Below, one piece after another: positions 42,837-55,078 of a DNA stretch of 64,000 nt. Made by a program: the position numbers and the translations under genes. How positions within the stretch are numbered: the stretch's first letter is position 1; every line of letters starts with the position of its first letter. The notes beneath the pieces were generated by a model. That model was given only the letters and a program-made list of their open reading frames with translations. It had not been told where the DNA came from and made no database searches. Origin of the DNA: Anaerolineales bacterium (GTDB taxonomy: Bacteria; Chloroflexota; Anaerolineae; Anaerolineales; RBG-16-64-43); NCBI GenBank assembly GCA_016928575.1, contig JAFGKK010000057.1, positions 1 to 64,000 on the forward strand. Reading direction: 5' to 3'.

Positions 42837-45497
42837 TTACCCAAGCCATCCGGCGGTTTTGGCTTTTGCCAGCGCCTGGGTTCGGCTCTTCACGCCGAGC
42901 TTGCCGTAGATATTGCGGGTGTGAACCTTAACCGTGCCTGGGGAAAGCGATAAGCGTTTTGCGATCTCCGCATTCGAAAGCCCCTCCGCGATCAGCTTGA
43001 GCACTTCCAGCTCGCGCCGGCTGAGCAGGGGCGGTTTTCCGGAGGCGGATGAGGGCGGAGTGGGCGGGCAGGCGGCCAGTAATTTCTCGGCATACCCGGC
43101 CGACAGGCCGCGGGCGATCATCTCGCGCAGGAGGTGCGCCATCGCGGCGCCTTCGTCGGCGAAGAGTCTGACGTATCCTTCCGGTTCGGCGATGCGGAAA
43201 GCTTCCTGCAAATGGGAGCACGCCTTGGAAAGGTTGCCGGAGGTTTGCCAGGCCAACGCTTTGAGGACGAGGATCTGAAGGACCAAGTCCACTCGCTGCA
43301 GTTGTTCGGCTTCCGGCAGCCAGGCGTCCAGGAGCGTCAGCGCCTTGGCGGCTTGGCGGCGGAAGATGTACCAGCGCGCCAGTCCGATGTGTTCGTATTT
43401 GCGGATATGCAGGTCGTCGGGATTTCCCTTTCGCCGGACATCCGCCGGACCGCGGTCCGTCTCCACCCCCCGCTCGCGGATCCAGCGGCGCACGCTGTCC
43501 CCGTCGCCGAGTGCAAGATCCAACTGCGCTTCCTGCAGGGCCACGGCGAAATCGTCGACGGCCGTGATCCGGGTGCGGTCGGCCGAGATCCGGGCTTCGC
43601 GCAGCGCTTCCCGCACTCCGTTCCAATCGCCTTGGCTGAAACGGATTCGGCTCAGGACGAGGAGGGCGTCCACCAGCCGCGATTCGGTCCACGGCCGAAC
43701 CAGGGCGATCGCCTGCGCCAGTTCGCTGTCGGCTGCCGCGAGATCGTTCCATTCGCGGTGCAATTCGCCGGTGACGATCAGCGCCAACCCGGCGGCGGGC
43801 GTGGGTCTTCCCGGCGCCTCGGCGGCCAAGTCCAGCGCTTTGCACGCCAGGGAAAACGCTTCTCGCAGCCGGCCGCGCCGGATCCAAAGCTTGGCAGATC
43901 CCGCCAGCGCCATGGCGGCGATAACCGGGGTGCGGTTTTTCTCCGCCCGGCGGGCGATTTCGGAGAAGATTCTCAAGCCTTCTTCCATGTTTCCTTCCGC
44001 CAGGCGCGACGACCCCAGGCTCAAGCCGGCGATGCTCCAGAGGGAAAGGTTGTCTTCCTCGATGCCTTCGAGCGCTTGTTCCGCCAGCCGAACGGCGAGG
44101 GGCAGGTTCCCGCGAACGTATTCGATCATCGCCTGCACGGCGGTGGCTTTGGCGGCGGTGGCACGGTCGAGTCCGCCGGCTTCGGCCGCCCGCAGCCGCT
44201 CCTCAGTCTCTTCCGTCGATCTTCCGCTTTGAAGATAGGCCCAGGCCTGGTAAATGCAAAGCAGCGCATGTCGGTCAAGCGTTTCGGCCGGAATCCCTTC
44301 CAACAACCGCAGGAAGGCGGCGGTCCTCCCGCGAAGGATGTACTCCTCGGCGCCGTCTTCGATAAGCCCGGCCGCCCGCTCGTACTCGCCGATCGGGAGC
44401 AAATGCTTCACCGCTTCTTCGATTTCTCCATTAGCTTCAAACCAGTCCGCGGCCGTGCGGTGCAGGCCGGGAATATCCCGCGGGCGTTCCTGGAGCAGGC
44501 GGCGCTGAAGCATATCGGCGAACAACCGGTGGTATCGGTACCAGGTCCGGTCTTTATTCAACGGGCTGATAAACAAGTTGGATTTTTCCAGCTGCTCGAG
44601 TACGGGCGCCCCGCCGGCGCCGACCGTTTCGCATAACCCTGCCGTAAATCGGTTCAAGAGGGACGTCCGTAAAAGAAAATTCCGGATTTCCGGCGGCTGG
44701 CGCCGCCAGACCTCGTCCATTAAATAATCCAAAATATACCGGTTCCCGCTTTTAATCGATTGGATCCACGCCGACGGATTCTCATCCCGCTGCATCGAAA
44801 CCGCGGCCAACTGCATCCCGGCGAGCCATCCCTCGGTGTACTCAGACAGGGCGTGAATATCGGTTTGGGGGATCTCGACCGTCATGCTTCGGCGGAGGTA
44901 TGCGGCGGTTTCCTCGACCGTCAACCGCAGGTCTTCCTGGCGCAGTTCCAGCAGGTCCCCGCGCGCCCGGTAGCGGCCGAGGGGGAAGGGTGGATCCGCC
45001 CGCGACGAGAGAACCAAGGTCAGGCCGGGCGGAAGGTGATCGAGGAAGTAGAGCAGCGCTTGATGAATCCGATCCTCGGCGATCAGGTGGTAATCGTCGA
45101 GAATCAGGACGAAGGGCGAGGCCGCCTTCGCCTGCCGGTTAATCAGGCCGGTGACGACGGATTCGGCGAGTTCCCGGGGAGGCCGGAGGAAGGGAGGAAT
45201 CGGGTCTTGTCCGTCCGCCGGAACGCCGCAGACCGCCGCCGTCAGGTATTCCAGAAATCGGGAGAGGTCGTTGTCGCCTTCATCCAGCGCCAGCCATCCG
45301 GACGGTACCGCCAATTCCTCCGCCCAGGAGCTGAGGAGCGTGGTTTTGCCGAATCCGGGAGGGGTGGAGACCAGGATCCAGCGGCGTGCAAGGCCCGCGT
45401 TCAATTGACGGAGGAGCCGCTCGCGGGGGATCCATCCGGACGGGACGGGGGGGCGGATCAGCTTGGTCACCAGCAGGTCGGTCGGCACGGTGGGCAC
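42837..45497 (-). CDS. LuxR-family transcriptional activator, MalT type
   Basis: An 886-residue STAND-class regulator. The NTPase module starts with a P-loop TPPGFGKTT (residues 45-53), followed by LILDDYHLI (Walker B) and the WLAGMQLA and [11 protein letters not shown] blocks of MalT-type proteins. A long TPR-like helical region (~330-800) and a C-terminal LuxR helix-turn-helix ([22 protein letters not shown], ~820-880) follow. Binding of a ligand to the TPR-like part would trigger ATP-dependent oligomerisation and DNA binding. The start is GTG 45497; TATAAT lies at 45521-45526 on the minus strand. Its targets may include the RPH operon just downstream (inference). Confidence 0.92.
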   Translation of the reverse strand: MPTVPTDLLVTKLIRPPVPSGWIPRERLLRQLNAGLARRWILVSTPPGFGKTTLLSSWAEELAVPSGWLALDEGDNDLSRFLEYLTAAVCGVPADGQDPIPPFLRPPRELAESVVTGLINRQAKAASPFVLILDDYHLIAEDRIHQALLYFLDHLPPGLTLVLSSRADPPFPLGRYRARGDLLELRQEDLRLTVEETAAYLRRSMTVEIPQTDIHALSEYTEGWLAGMQLAAVSMQRDENPSAWIQSIKSGNRYILDYLMDEVWRRQPPEIRNFLLRTSLLNRFTAGLCETVGAGGAPVLEQLEKSNLFISPLNKDRTWYRYHRLFADMLQRRLLQERPRDIPGLHRTAADWFEANGEIEEAVKHLLPIGEYERAAGLIEDGAEEYILRGRTAAFLRLLEGIPAETLDRHALLCIYQAWAYLQSGRSTEETEERLRAAEAGGLDRATAAKATAVQAMIEYVRGNLPLAVRLAEQALEGIEEDNLSLWSIAGLSLGSSRLAEGNMEEGLRIFSEIARRAEKNRTPVIAAMALAGSAKLWIRRGRLREAFSLACKALDLAAEAPGRPTPAAGLALIVTGELHREWNDLAAADSELAQAIALVRPWTESRLVDALLVLSRIRFSQGDWNGVREALREARISADRTRITAVDDFAVALQEAQLDLALGDGDSVRRWIRERGVETDRGPADVRRKGNPDDLHIRKYEHIGLARWYIFRRQAAKALTLLDAWLPEAEQLQRVDLVLQILVLKALAWQTSGNLSKACSHLQEAFRIAEPEGYVRLFADEGAAMAHLLREMIARGLSAGYAEKLLAACPPTPPSSASGKPPLLSRRELEVLKLIAEGLSNAEIAKRLSLSPGTVKVHTRNIYGKLGVKSRTQALAKAKTAGWLG

Positions 45498-45605
45498 TCG
45501 GAAATTGGAGAATCGTTCCGATTATACTTCCGCGCCGTTCCGCCCCTTGGTCCGGATCCCAGCCGCAACCGAAAAGTGTGCGGACCGCTCTCCGGCGTTT
45601 TTGGG

Positions 45606-45665
45606 AACCCTTGGGAACCCTTAGGGTTCCCAAGGGTTGCGCCAACCCTTAAGAACCCTTAGGGT
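45606..45665. repeat. Perfect 15-bp hairpin and AACCCTT repeats
   Basis: AACCCTTGGGAACCC (45606-45620) and its exact complement (45624-45638) enclose a TTA loop. The same AACCCTTxxG unit recurs at 45644-45665, and GGGAACCCTT is present twice directly in the left arm region. It sits between the divergent luxR-type and leuS promoters and has no T-run on either side, so it does not look like a terminator. Confidence 0.75.
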
Positions 45666-45683
45666 CGGCGACCGGCCCCTCCC

Positions 45684-45712
45684 TTGCCAAACGGACGGAA
45701 CCCTTTTATAGT
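45684..45712 (+). promoter_or_regulatory. Promoter of the leuS T-box transcript
   Basis: TTGCCA (45684-45689), 17 bases, TATAGT (45707-45712). The T-box leader begins right after it. Confidence 0.65.
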
Positions 45713-46015
45713 TGGGTGGCAAGAAATTCATGGTCGGCGTCAACCCGGAGCAGTAAGCCGTCCGCCAGAGATCGGGGTGCAAGGGTGCAAGCCCCGTCCG
45801 CGCCCGCGGAGCGCAACAGGCCGAACTCGCCGGATCGTCCCTGGGCATTCTCCCAAGGGGCCGCGCCCCGCAGGTGAACAAGAGTAACCTGAGGCGGGTA
45901 TGCCCGTTACAGCAGATAAGTGACCCCGCCGCCACCCTGGTCCTTCCGGAATGGCATGCGGGGTAATCAGGGTGGTACCGCGAATCCCCTTCGCCCCTGG
46001 CGATGGGGATTTTTA
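45713..46015 (+). promoter_or_regulatory. T-box riboswitch, leucine-specific
   Basis: The conserved T-box core AGGGTGGTACCGCG is at 45969-45982. Stem I features are present: an AGTA bulge (45752-45755), a GGGGTGCAAGGGTGCAAGCCCC terminal arm within 45774-45795, and a specifier region GAA-CTC-G with the Leu codon CTC at 45826-45828. The intrinsic terminator follows directly: ATCCCC (45984-45989) and TCGCC pair with GGCGA and GGGGAT (46005-46010), then TTTTATT. Uncharged tRNA-Leu(GAG) should stabilise the antiterminator and switch on leuS. Confidence 0.93.
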
Positions 46016-46090
46016 TTCCCTTTTCCTCCTCCCCTGTTCATCGAACCCCGGCGGATGCGGGAAGGACCAAGAGGGGCCAAGGAGTCGCGC

Positions 46091-49153
<3,063 letters not shown>

Positions 49154-49155
49154 GC

Positions 49156-49190
49156 AGATCGAGGCGGTCTCCCAGACCGCCTCGATCTTT
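49156..49190 (+). terminator. leuS terminator
   Basis: A perfect 15-pair stem (49156-49170 with 49174-49188), CCC loop, then T residues. It starts 3 bases after the leuS stop and separates leuS from the kinase gene. Confidence 0.8.
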
Positions 49191-49216
49191 CCGCCGTCGG
49201 GCCGGCCGATTTCCTA

Positions 49217-49222
49217 TATAAT
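49217..49222 (+). promoter_or_regulatory. -10 box for a leaderless sensor-kinase mRNA
   Basis: A perfect TATAAT ends seven bases before the ATG at 49230, so transcription should begin at or next to the start codon. No Shine-Dalgarno and no clear -35 are present. Confidence 0.6.
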
Positions 49223-49229
49223 CCTGAGC

Positions 49230-50954
49230 ATGAAGGCAAATCCCGCCCCGGGGCCGATGGCGGATGTCGACCGCTTACACCGAATCAGCCTGGAATTAAT
49301 GCGCGAGACCTCGCTCGACGCCGTCCTCGACCGGACGGCGAGCGTCGCGCGGCGGCTGACCAACGCCCGCCACGCCGTCGTCGCACTGTTGGACGACAAG
49401 GGGGATTTGGACCGGTTCGTATATTCCTTTTCCCGCCCCCAGGATACGGAGGTTTATTCGGTCCCGGCCGCATGGTGGAAACTCATCGCCGCCCTGTGCC
49501 GGGAGGGAACCCCGTTGTTCTCCGCGGACGTGCGGAACGATGCCCGCTTGGCCGGCATGACCGATAACCGGATGGGGATCCGTTCCGCCCTGGGGATTCC
49601 CTTGAGGCTGGAGGAAAAGATCGCGGGCGCGGTGATTCTCGCGGATAAGCAGGGGGAAGGGGAATTCACCCCGGAGGATCGGAAAGGGATCGAGATCCTC
49701 GCTTCCTTCGCCGGAGTTGCGGTTGAAAATGCGCTATCGCGGGTCAACCTGCAGGAGGACGAGCGCGAACTCACCGAGCGCAACCGGGAGCTGGCGATCT
49801 TCAACGACGTCTCCGTCGCCGCCAACACCACCCTGGAACTGGAAGGGATCCTGGCGACCACGCTGGACCGCATGATGCTGCACTTCCGGATGCTCAGCGG
49901 GCAGGTCTTTCTGTTGGAGGAGGACGCCCAGGACGTGCGCATGGCGATGCAGCGCGGCGACCTGCGTTTGTTCTACTGGGAGAAGGATGTCTTCGCCTAC
50001 GGCGAAGGGTTGGTCGGGCGGGCGGCTTCGTCGCGCGAGCTCACGGTGGTGGTGGATCCTCCGGCCGAGCCCGGCTTTGACGAGGATTCTTTCCGCGCCA
50101 ACGGCCTGCGGATGATGATCGGCGTTCCCCTCAATTCCAAGGGGCGGATCCTAGGCGTGATGATGCTCTCCTCCACGGAGGTGATGCGGTTCACCGATCG
50201 GCAGAAGGCGCTCCTCGAAGCGGTCGGATTGAGCGTCGGCACGGCCGTGGAAAACGGCCTGCTTCACCGCAAGGCTCAGCGCCTGGCCGTCATGGAAGAG
50301 CGCGAGCGGATCGGGATGGACCTGCACGACGGGATCATCCAGTCGATCTACGCCGTCGGCTTGAGCCTGGAGGAAGGCCTGTTGGAAATCGGCAAGACGT
50401 CGCCGGAGGCGCGCTCGAAACTAGAGCGGGCGATCTCCGGGCTGAATGCGGTGATCCGCGACATCCGCGAATACATCGCCGACCTGCGCCCCAAGCGGTT
50501 CATCTTCGACAACCTGGCGGTCGGATTGGATATGCTGATCCGCGAATTCTGCGTTAATACGCCGATCTCCGCCGAGGCCGAGCTTTCCGAGGAAGCCGGC
50601 CGCTGGCTCGCCCCCGCCGCGGCCGACGCGCTGTTTCACATCGCCCAGGAGGCGCTGGCGAACGTCGCGCGGCACGCGCGCGCCACCCGGTTGAAGGTCT
50701 CCCTGGCACAGGTCGGCGATCGGGTCGTGCTTGAAGTGGCGGACAACGGGGTCGGATTCGAACCGGCCCGGCAGGTGTCGGTGGAGACTCACGGATTGGC
50801 GAATATGGAGGAACGGGCGCGCGTAGTAAACGGGGCGCTGACCGTCGCCTCGGAGGCCGGGAAAGGGACCACCGTGCGGGTGTCCATCCCGCGGATCCGC
50901 CCGCAGACCGGCAACCTCGCCGGCCGGGAGTCGCGCCGGCGGGGCGAGGGATGA
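49230..50954 (+). CDS. GAF-GAF sensor histidine kinase, NarL/DegS class
   Basis: A 574-residue soluble kinase. Two GAF domains (~15-165 and ~185-340) precede a HisKA_3 dimerisation helix with the phospho-acceptor His in ERIGMDLHDGIIQSIYAVG (~365-385) and a HATPase_c domain (ADNGVGFEP, THGLANMEERA, GKGTTVRVSIP). There are no membrane helices, so it senses a cytosolic ligand or redox/gas signal. Kinases of this type pair with NarL-type response regulators; none is adjacent in the window. Start chosen at ATG 49230, next to the -10 box. Confidence 0.92.
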   Translation: MKANPAPGPMADVDRLHRISLELMRETSLDAVLDRTASVARRLTNARHAVVALLDDKGDLDRFVYSFSRPQDTEVYSVPAAWWKLIAALCREGTPLFSADVRNDARLAGMTDNRMGIRSALGIPLRLEEKIAGAVILADKQGEGEFTPEDRKGIEILASFAGVAVENALSRVNLQEDERELTERNRELAIFNDVSVAANTTLELEGILATTLDRMMLHFRMLSGQVFLLEEDAQDVRMAMQRGDLRLFYWEKDVFAYGEGLVGRAASSRELTVVVDPPAEPGFDEDSFRANGLRMMIGVPLNSKGRILGVMMLSSTEVMRFTDRQKALLEAVGLSVGTAVENGLLHRKAQRLAVMEERERIGMDLHDGIIQSIYAVGLSLEEGLLEIGKTSPEARSKLERAISGLNAVIRDIREYIADLRPKRFIFDNLAVGLDMLIREFCVNTPISAEAELSEEAGRWLAPAAADALFHIAQEALANVARHARATRLKVSLAQVGDRVVLEVADNGVGFEPARQVSVETHGLANMEERARVVNGALTVASEAGKGTTVRVSIPRIRPQTGNLAGRESRRRGEG

Positions 50955-51338
50955 TCCTGCGGGATTTCCTCGGATTTCGAAAAAACCTTCCGGCGCCTTC
51001 TATGATTCCCCGGCGGTGGTTTCGTTGGGGGGATCGCTTTTCCAACCCCCCGTTTTCTCTGCAGATTAACACACACAGGTGATTTACACTACCGCGAAAA
51101 GGCGGGATATTTCGATTCGATGGTGGTGCCTCCCATTCGGCACCCGATCTCCAAAAACCGGTTAGTGCCCCGCAGGGTGGATAAATCCGAGATCATGATC
51201 AAATTTGTTCAAAGCAGGGGAAGCCGCGGAACGATTCCGGCACCGGAACGTGGACAAACCCCGGACGGCGAAGAATCCCGCGAGGGCTCAGGTCGGCCAA
51301 GCCGGCAACGGAGATCCTTCGCGCAACACCGGAAGGAG
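50955..51338. other. Intergenic region, no gene seen
   Basis: These 384 bases between the convergent kinase and phosphoesterase genes contain no credible coding region; the open frames present have no family features. I see no clear terminator. Confidence 0.4.
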
Positions 51339-52217
51339 TCAATCTGCCCTGCAAGAGACGTCGGCGTTCCCCTCCAGCACCGCCAGGACCGCTTCGCGGT
51401 CGGCGGGATCCAATCCTTCGGCCGAACGGAACGCCGCAATCAGGTCCGTCCGGCGCAGGAAAACCGATTTGGTGTGGGCCCGTTTATATTCCGGCTTCAC
51501 GCCCCGGAACACGTTCCGAAAATCCCGGTAATCGATTTTGCGCAGTTTTTCCACATCCCGGATTAATTCCCCTTCCACCAGCCATTCCTGATACCGGTGG
51601 CCGAGCTTGCCGAATTCCTCCGCGGGATCGGCGGCGGGGAAGTCGCGGGCTTGTCCGGTTCTCAGATCGAATAGAACGGCCGAGCTTTCACCGCCCTCCG
51701 CCAATTCCAACCGTCCGGCGGAAGGGACGGTCTGCCGGGTGAAATAACTACCCGAGGCAATCGCTCCTGGATTTACCAGCAGGACGCTTTCGAACCGGCA
51801 AACCATCGGCACATGGGTGTGGCCGTAGACGGCGATATCCGCTCCCGCATCCCTTGCACGGCGGGCGATCCTATGGAATTTTTCCCCCCAGGCGTCGCTC
51901 CGGCGGCGGATTTCCTCCGAACGGTCCGGAAAGTGACTGTGCCAAAGCAGGATCCGATGTCCGGTCGCCGCGATTAGTTGTTGTGCCGGGAGCGTACGCC
52001 GGGTTTGCTCCGGCTCGTCGTTCCCGCAAACCGCCGCGACCGGCGCGATGCGCCCCAATTCATCCAAAGCGGCCAGGTCGCCGACGTCTCCGGCATGCAG
52101 GATGAGATCGACACCGGCCCACACAGCCTCAAGCCGTTGCGGAAAACCGAACAGGCGCTCCAAATAGTGGGTGTCGGAAATCAGACCGAAGGTTCTCGCC
52201 GGGTGTGGATTTGCCAT
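51339..52217 (-). CDS. Metallophosphoesterase (YfcE/MJ0936-like) with C-terminal extension
   Basis: A 292-residue calcineurin-like phosphoesterase. Metal-site motifs are in order: LISDTHY (DxH), LHAGDVGD (GDxxD), VCGNDE (GNxE/D), LLWHSHF and VYGHTHVP (GHxH). YfcE-type enzymes are about 165-185 residues; here another ~110 residues follow with no family I recognise, rich in charged residues (DYRDFRNVF, KRAHTKSVFLRRTDL). Substrate unknown; family members hydrolyse phosphodiesters. Start ATG 52217 is where the fold begins; the longer frame upstream crosses the tRNA-Ser gene. Confidence 0.85.
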   Translation of the reverse strand: MANPHPARTFGLISDTHYLERLFGFPQRLEAVWAGVDLILHAGDVGDLAALDELGRIAPVAAVCGNDEPEQTRRTLPAQQLIAATGHRILLWHSHFPDRSEEIRRRSDAWGEKFHRIARRARDAGADIAVYGHTHVPMVCRFESVLLVNPGAIASGSYFTRQTVPSAGRLELAEGGESSAVLFDLRTGQARDFPAADPAEEFGKLGHRYQEWLVEGELIRDVEKLRKIDYRDFRNVFRGVKPEYKRAHTKSVFLRRTDLIAAFRSAEGLDPADREAVLAVLEGNADVSCRAD

Positions 52218-52256
52218 GCGCGGTGGGGGAGGGGGTGAATTTTCCGGGGCGATCAG

Positions 52257-52347
52257 TGGCGGAGAGGGTGGGATTCGAACCCACGATGGCCAAACTGGCC
52301 ATAACGGTTTTCGAGACCGTCCCATTCAACCACTCTGGCACCTCTCC
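52257..52347 (-). tRNA. tRNA-Ser (anticodon CGA)
   Basis: A class II tRNA on the minus strand: acceptor GGAGAGG/CCTCTCC, anticodon stem ACGGT/ACCGT around loop CTCGAAA (CGA, reads UCG), a long variable arm, T-arm GTGGG-TTCGAAT-CCCAC, discriminator G and encoded CCA (52257-52259). Confidence 0.96.
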
Positions 52348-52357
52348 GGAGCGGATG

Positions 52358-52366
52358 ATTATAACA
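52358..52366 (-). promoter_or_regulatory. Extended -10 promoter of tRNA-Ser
   Basis: TGt-TATAAT on the minus strand, ten bases before the tRNA 5' end; the extended TG dinucleotide compensates for a missing -35. Confidence 0.7.
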
Positions 52367-52429
52367 TGCACCCCGGGCATGGGTGTGTACGACGACGGAC
52401 CTCCCGGGGGACGCCGCTTGCGTGAGCCG

Positions 52430-53833
52430 CTAGTGGAATTCCGCTTGGTCTCCCAACTCCGGATAGTAAACCGGCGTGGAGAGGTTGTCGGAGTTCAATT
52501 TTTCCTGGAAGGGAAGCGCGGATTTCGGTTCGCCGTGGACCAGGAAAAGCGCTTCCGAGTGGTCGACGGCGGCCTTGGCGTATTCATAAAGAAAATTCTG
52601 TCCGGCGTGCGCCGAAAAGCCGCCGATGGTCGCCACTTCCGCCCGGCGTTCCACGGTTTCGCCGAAAATCCTCACCGCTTTGGCCTGTTCCGCCAAGCGG
52701 CGGCCGAGGGTGTCCGGCGCCTGCCAGGAAACGATCAGGATCATGTTGTTCGGATCGCCAATGTTGTTCACCAAGTGATGCAGGATCCGTCCGCCTTCCG
52801 CCATTCCCGAAGCGGAGATGATTACCATCGGGCCGGGCATGTCGTTCAGCGCCTTGGATTCATCCACCGAACGCGTGAACTTAACGTACTCGTATCCCAG
52901 CGCCTTTTCCTTGCTGCCCCCCTTCATCAGGGAAACCACTTCTTTGTCGAAATAATCCGGATACTTCGCGTAGAGATCCGAAATCCCGACCGCCAGCGGG
53001 CTGTCGACGACGATCGGGATCCGCGGAATTTCGCCCCGCTCGATCATCCGTCCCATGCAATACACCAGCTCCTGGGTCCGGCCGATCGCGAAGGAGGGGA
53101 TGATGACCTTGCCCTTGCGGCGGATCGTTTTCTGGAGGGTGTCACGCAGTTCGATTTCCGCCACTTGCGGATCGCGGTGGAGCTTGTCGCCGTAGGTGCA
53201 TTCCATCATCAGGATATCCGCCCGCGGAGGCAGAACCGGATCGCGCAGGATCGGAAGCCCGCGCCGCCCGATGTCGCCGGAGAACACCAGCCGCCGGCGT
53301 TTGCCATGCTCCGAAATCTCGAGCAGCATTCCCGCCGAGCCCATGATGTGCCCGGCGTCGAAGAACGATGCTTGCACGCCCGGGACGACCTCGAAGGGCT
53401 CGTCGTAGGCGTGCCCGGCCAGCAGCGGCATCACCGCCTCCGCGTCGGGAGTGGTGTAGATCGGCTCCACCGGAGGCTTTCCGCGCTTGGCGTGGCGCTT
53501 GTTGACGTAGGCGGCGTCGCTTTCCTGGATGTGCGCCGAATCGAGCAGGACCAACTCCAGCAGGCCGCCCGTCGCTTCGGTCAGGTGGATCGGACCGGAA
53601 AATCCATTCTTCACCAGGTTGGGGAGGTTGCCGCTGTGGTCGATATGGGCATGCGAAAGGATCATCGCGTCGACTTTGCGCGGGGTGTAGGGAAGGTTGC
53701 GGTTGCGCTCGAAACTCTCGGACCGCCGGCCCTGATACAAACCGCATTCGAGCAGGATTCTCCGGCCGTTGGCCTCGATCAGGTACTGCGATCCGGTAAC
53801 GGTGTGCGCCGCGCCGTGGAAATGGATCCGCAT
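52430..53833 (-). CDS. Metallo-beta-lactamase/beta-CASP ribonuclease
   Basis: A 467-residue nuclease of the CPSF73/TTHA0252-like group. MBL motifs: SHAHIDHSGNLP (HxHxDH), DAGHIMGSA, FSGDIGR; beta-CASP motifs: MMECTYGD, IPSFAIGRTQEL, ISASGMAEGGRILHHL and FSAHAGQ. Predicted to cut RNA endo- and 5'-exonucleolytically in the cytosol. AGGAG is seven bases before the ATG. It starts 10 bases after the RNase D gene, so the two ribonucleases form one operon. Confidence 0.93.
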   Translation of the reverse strand: MRIHFHGAAHTVTGSQYLIEANGRRILLECGLYQGRRSESFERNRNLPYTPRKVDAMILSHAHIDHSGNLPNLVKNGFSGPIHLTEATGGLLELVLLDSAHIQESDAAYVNKRHAKRGKPPVEPIYTTPDAEAVMPLLAGHAYDEPFEVVPGVQASFFDAGHIMGSAGMLLEISEHGKRRRLVFSGDIGRRGLPILRDPVLPPRADILMMECTYGDKLHRDPQVAEIELRDTLQKTIRRKGKVIIPSFAIGRTQELVYCMGRMIERGEIPRIPIVVDSPLAVGISDLYAKYPDYFDKEVVSLMKGGSKEKALGYEYVKFTRSVDESKALNDMPGPMVIISASGMAEGGRILHHLVNNIGDPNNMILIVSWQAPDTLGRRLAEQAKAVRIFGETVERRAEVATIGGFSAHAGQNFLYEYAKAAVDHSEALFLVHGEPKSALPFQEKLNSDNLSTPVYYPELGDQAEFH

Positions 53834-53843
53834 GCCATGCTCC

Positions 53844-54974
53844 TTATGGGGAATGATTCAATGCGGCGAGGATTTCCCCGCCGTATGCCTCAAATCGGTA
53901 GGATCCCAGGCCCGGGATCTGCCGCAGAGCGGCGGGAGTCGCCGGGGCTTCCCGGGCGATCCGGAACAGCGCATCCCGGCAGAGAATGACGTCGGATTCC
54001 ACGCCCCGCGCTTCGGCCTTGCGCTTGCGCCACTTGCGCAGCGCCTCCAACCGGATTTGCGCCCGCTCGTCCATTCCGCCGTTGCGCTCGGGATGGGGCG
54101 GTTTAATTTCCTTGCCGTGTTTGACGGCTTTGAGAATTCCCTTTCCCCAGCGTTCGATGGTCCGGCCGTTCAATCCGGCTCGCGCCAGGTCCGCCTGAGA
54201 ATCCGGAGCAAGCTGAGCCAGACGGACCATCGCCTCGCCGGAGAGAACGTGGAACGACGGGCGGTCGATCCGCTGGGCTTCCTGCTCCCGCCATTCGAAC
54301 AGCGCCAGCAGGATCGATCGTTTGCCCGGCGGCAGGTCGTACGCTCCGCGCAGCCTCCAAAACGGATTGCCCTCCGGCGCGGATTGCTCGAGATCCGGAA
54401 TGCCCTCCAGGCGGCGGCACTCGTCCAACAGTTCTTCGGTGAATCCCGCGGAGTCGACCTGCGCGGCGAGCCGATCGCGCAGGGCGGGCAGATGGCGGGT
54501 ATCCTGGCGGGCGTATTCGAGTTGGCGCGCGGTCAACGGCCGGCGGCCCCAATTGGCGCGCTGCATCGCTTTATCGAGGGTGATCCCGAATTCCCGCTCG
54601 AGCAGCGCGTTCAAGCCGCACGCCCGGATTCCCAGGGAGCGGGCGGCGGCATAGGTGTCGAACAGGCCGCGGATCCGAAATCCGAAATCCCGCCGCAGGC
54701 AGAGTAGGTCGTATTCCGCGGCGTGAAATATCTTTTCCACTCCCTCATCCTCGAAGAAGCTCCGGAGCGGGGAGAGGTCCGCAACCGCCAACGGGTCGAT
54801 CAAGATGTCCCGTTCGGAGGTGGATATTTGGATCAGGCAAACCCGCTCGCGGTAGGCGTGCAGGCTGTTGGATTCGGTATCGACGCCGGCGCGCGGGATT
54901 CCGCGCATTTCCGCTGCCAGGGATTGCAGGGTTGCGAAATCTTGGACAAAGACCGGGGAAGCCTTATCGGCCAT
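53844..54974 (-). CDS. rnd: Ribonuclease D
   Basis: A 376-residue DEDD-family 3'-5' exoribonuclease for tRNA and other RNA ends. The four acidic residues sit in GVDTESNSLHAY (DxE), FHAAEYDLLCL and YARQDTRHL (YxxxD). An HRDC domain (~205-285) and a second C-terminal HRDC-like segment (~295-370, LRQIPGLGSYRFEAYG) follow, as in E. coli RNase D. It has no Shine-Dalgarno and a TATAAT seven bases before the ATG, so its mRNA is probably leaderless. First gene of a two-ribonuclease operon. Confidence 0.94.
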   Translation of the reverse strand: MADKASPVFVQDFATLQSLAAEMRGIPRAGVDTESNSLHAYRERVCLIQISTSERDILIDPLAVADLSPLRSFFEDEGVEKIFHAAEYDLLCLRRDFGFRIRGLFDTYAAARSLGIRACGLNALLEREFGITLDKAMQRANWGRRPLTARQLEYARQDTRHLPALRDRLAAQVDSAGFTEELLDECRRLEGIPDLEQSAPEGNPFWRLRGAYDLPPGKRSILLALFEWREQEAQRIDRPSFHVLSGEAMVRLAQLAPDSQADLARAGLNGRTIERWGKGILKAVKHGKEIKPPHPERNGGMDERAQIRLEALRKWRKRKAEARGVESDVILCRDALFRIAREAPATPAALRQIPGLGSYRFEAYGGEILAALNHSP

Positions 54975-54981
54975 GGCGGTT

Positions 54982-54987
54982 ATTATA
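54982..54987 (-). promoter_or_regulatory. -10 box for a leaderless rnd mRNA
   Basis: Perfect TATAAT on the minus strand, seven bases before the rnd ATG; no Shine-Dalgarno and no clear -35. Confidence 0.6.
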
Positions 54988-55078
54988 CGCCGGGCCGGGT
55001 GGGGGGATATGAATCCAGAAGGGAGAGGGCAGAGGTCTCCGGATAATGGTCAACCCTATCCAGCAATTGCCGATCGTA

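Noticed and set aside
45606-45638. Rho-independent terminator
   Set aside because: Perfect stem but no T-run on either strand and no upstream gene that should end there.
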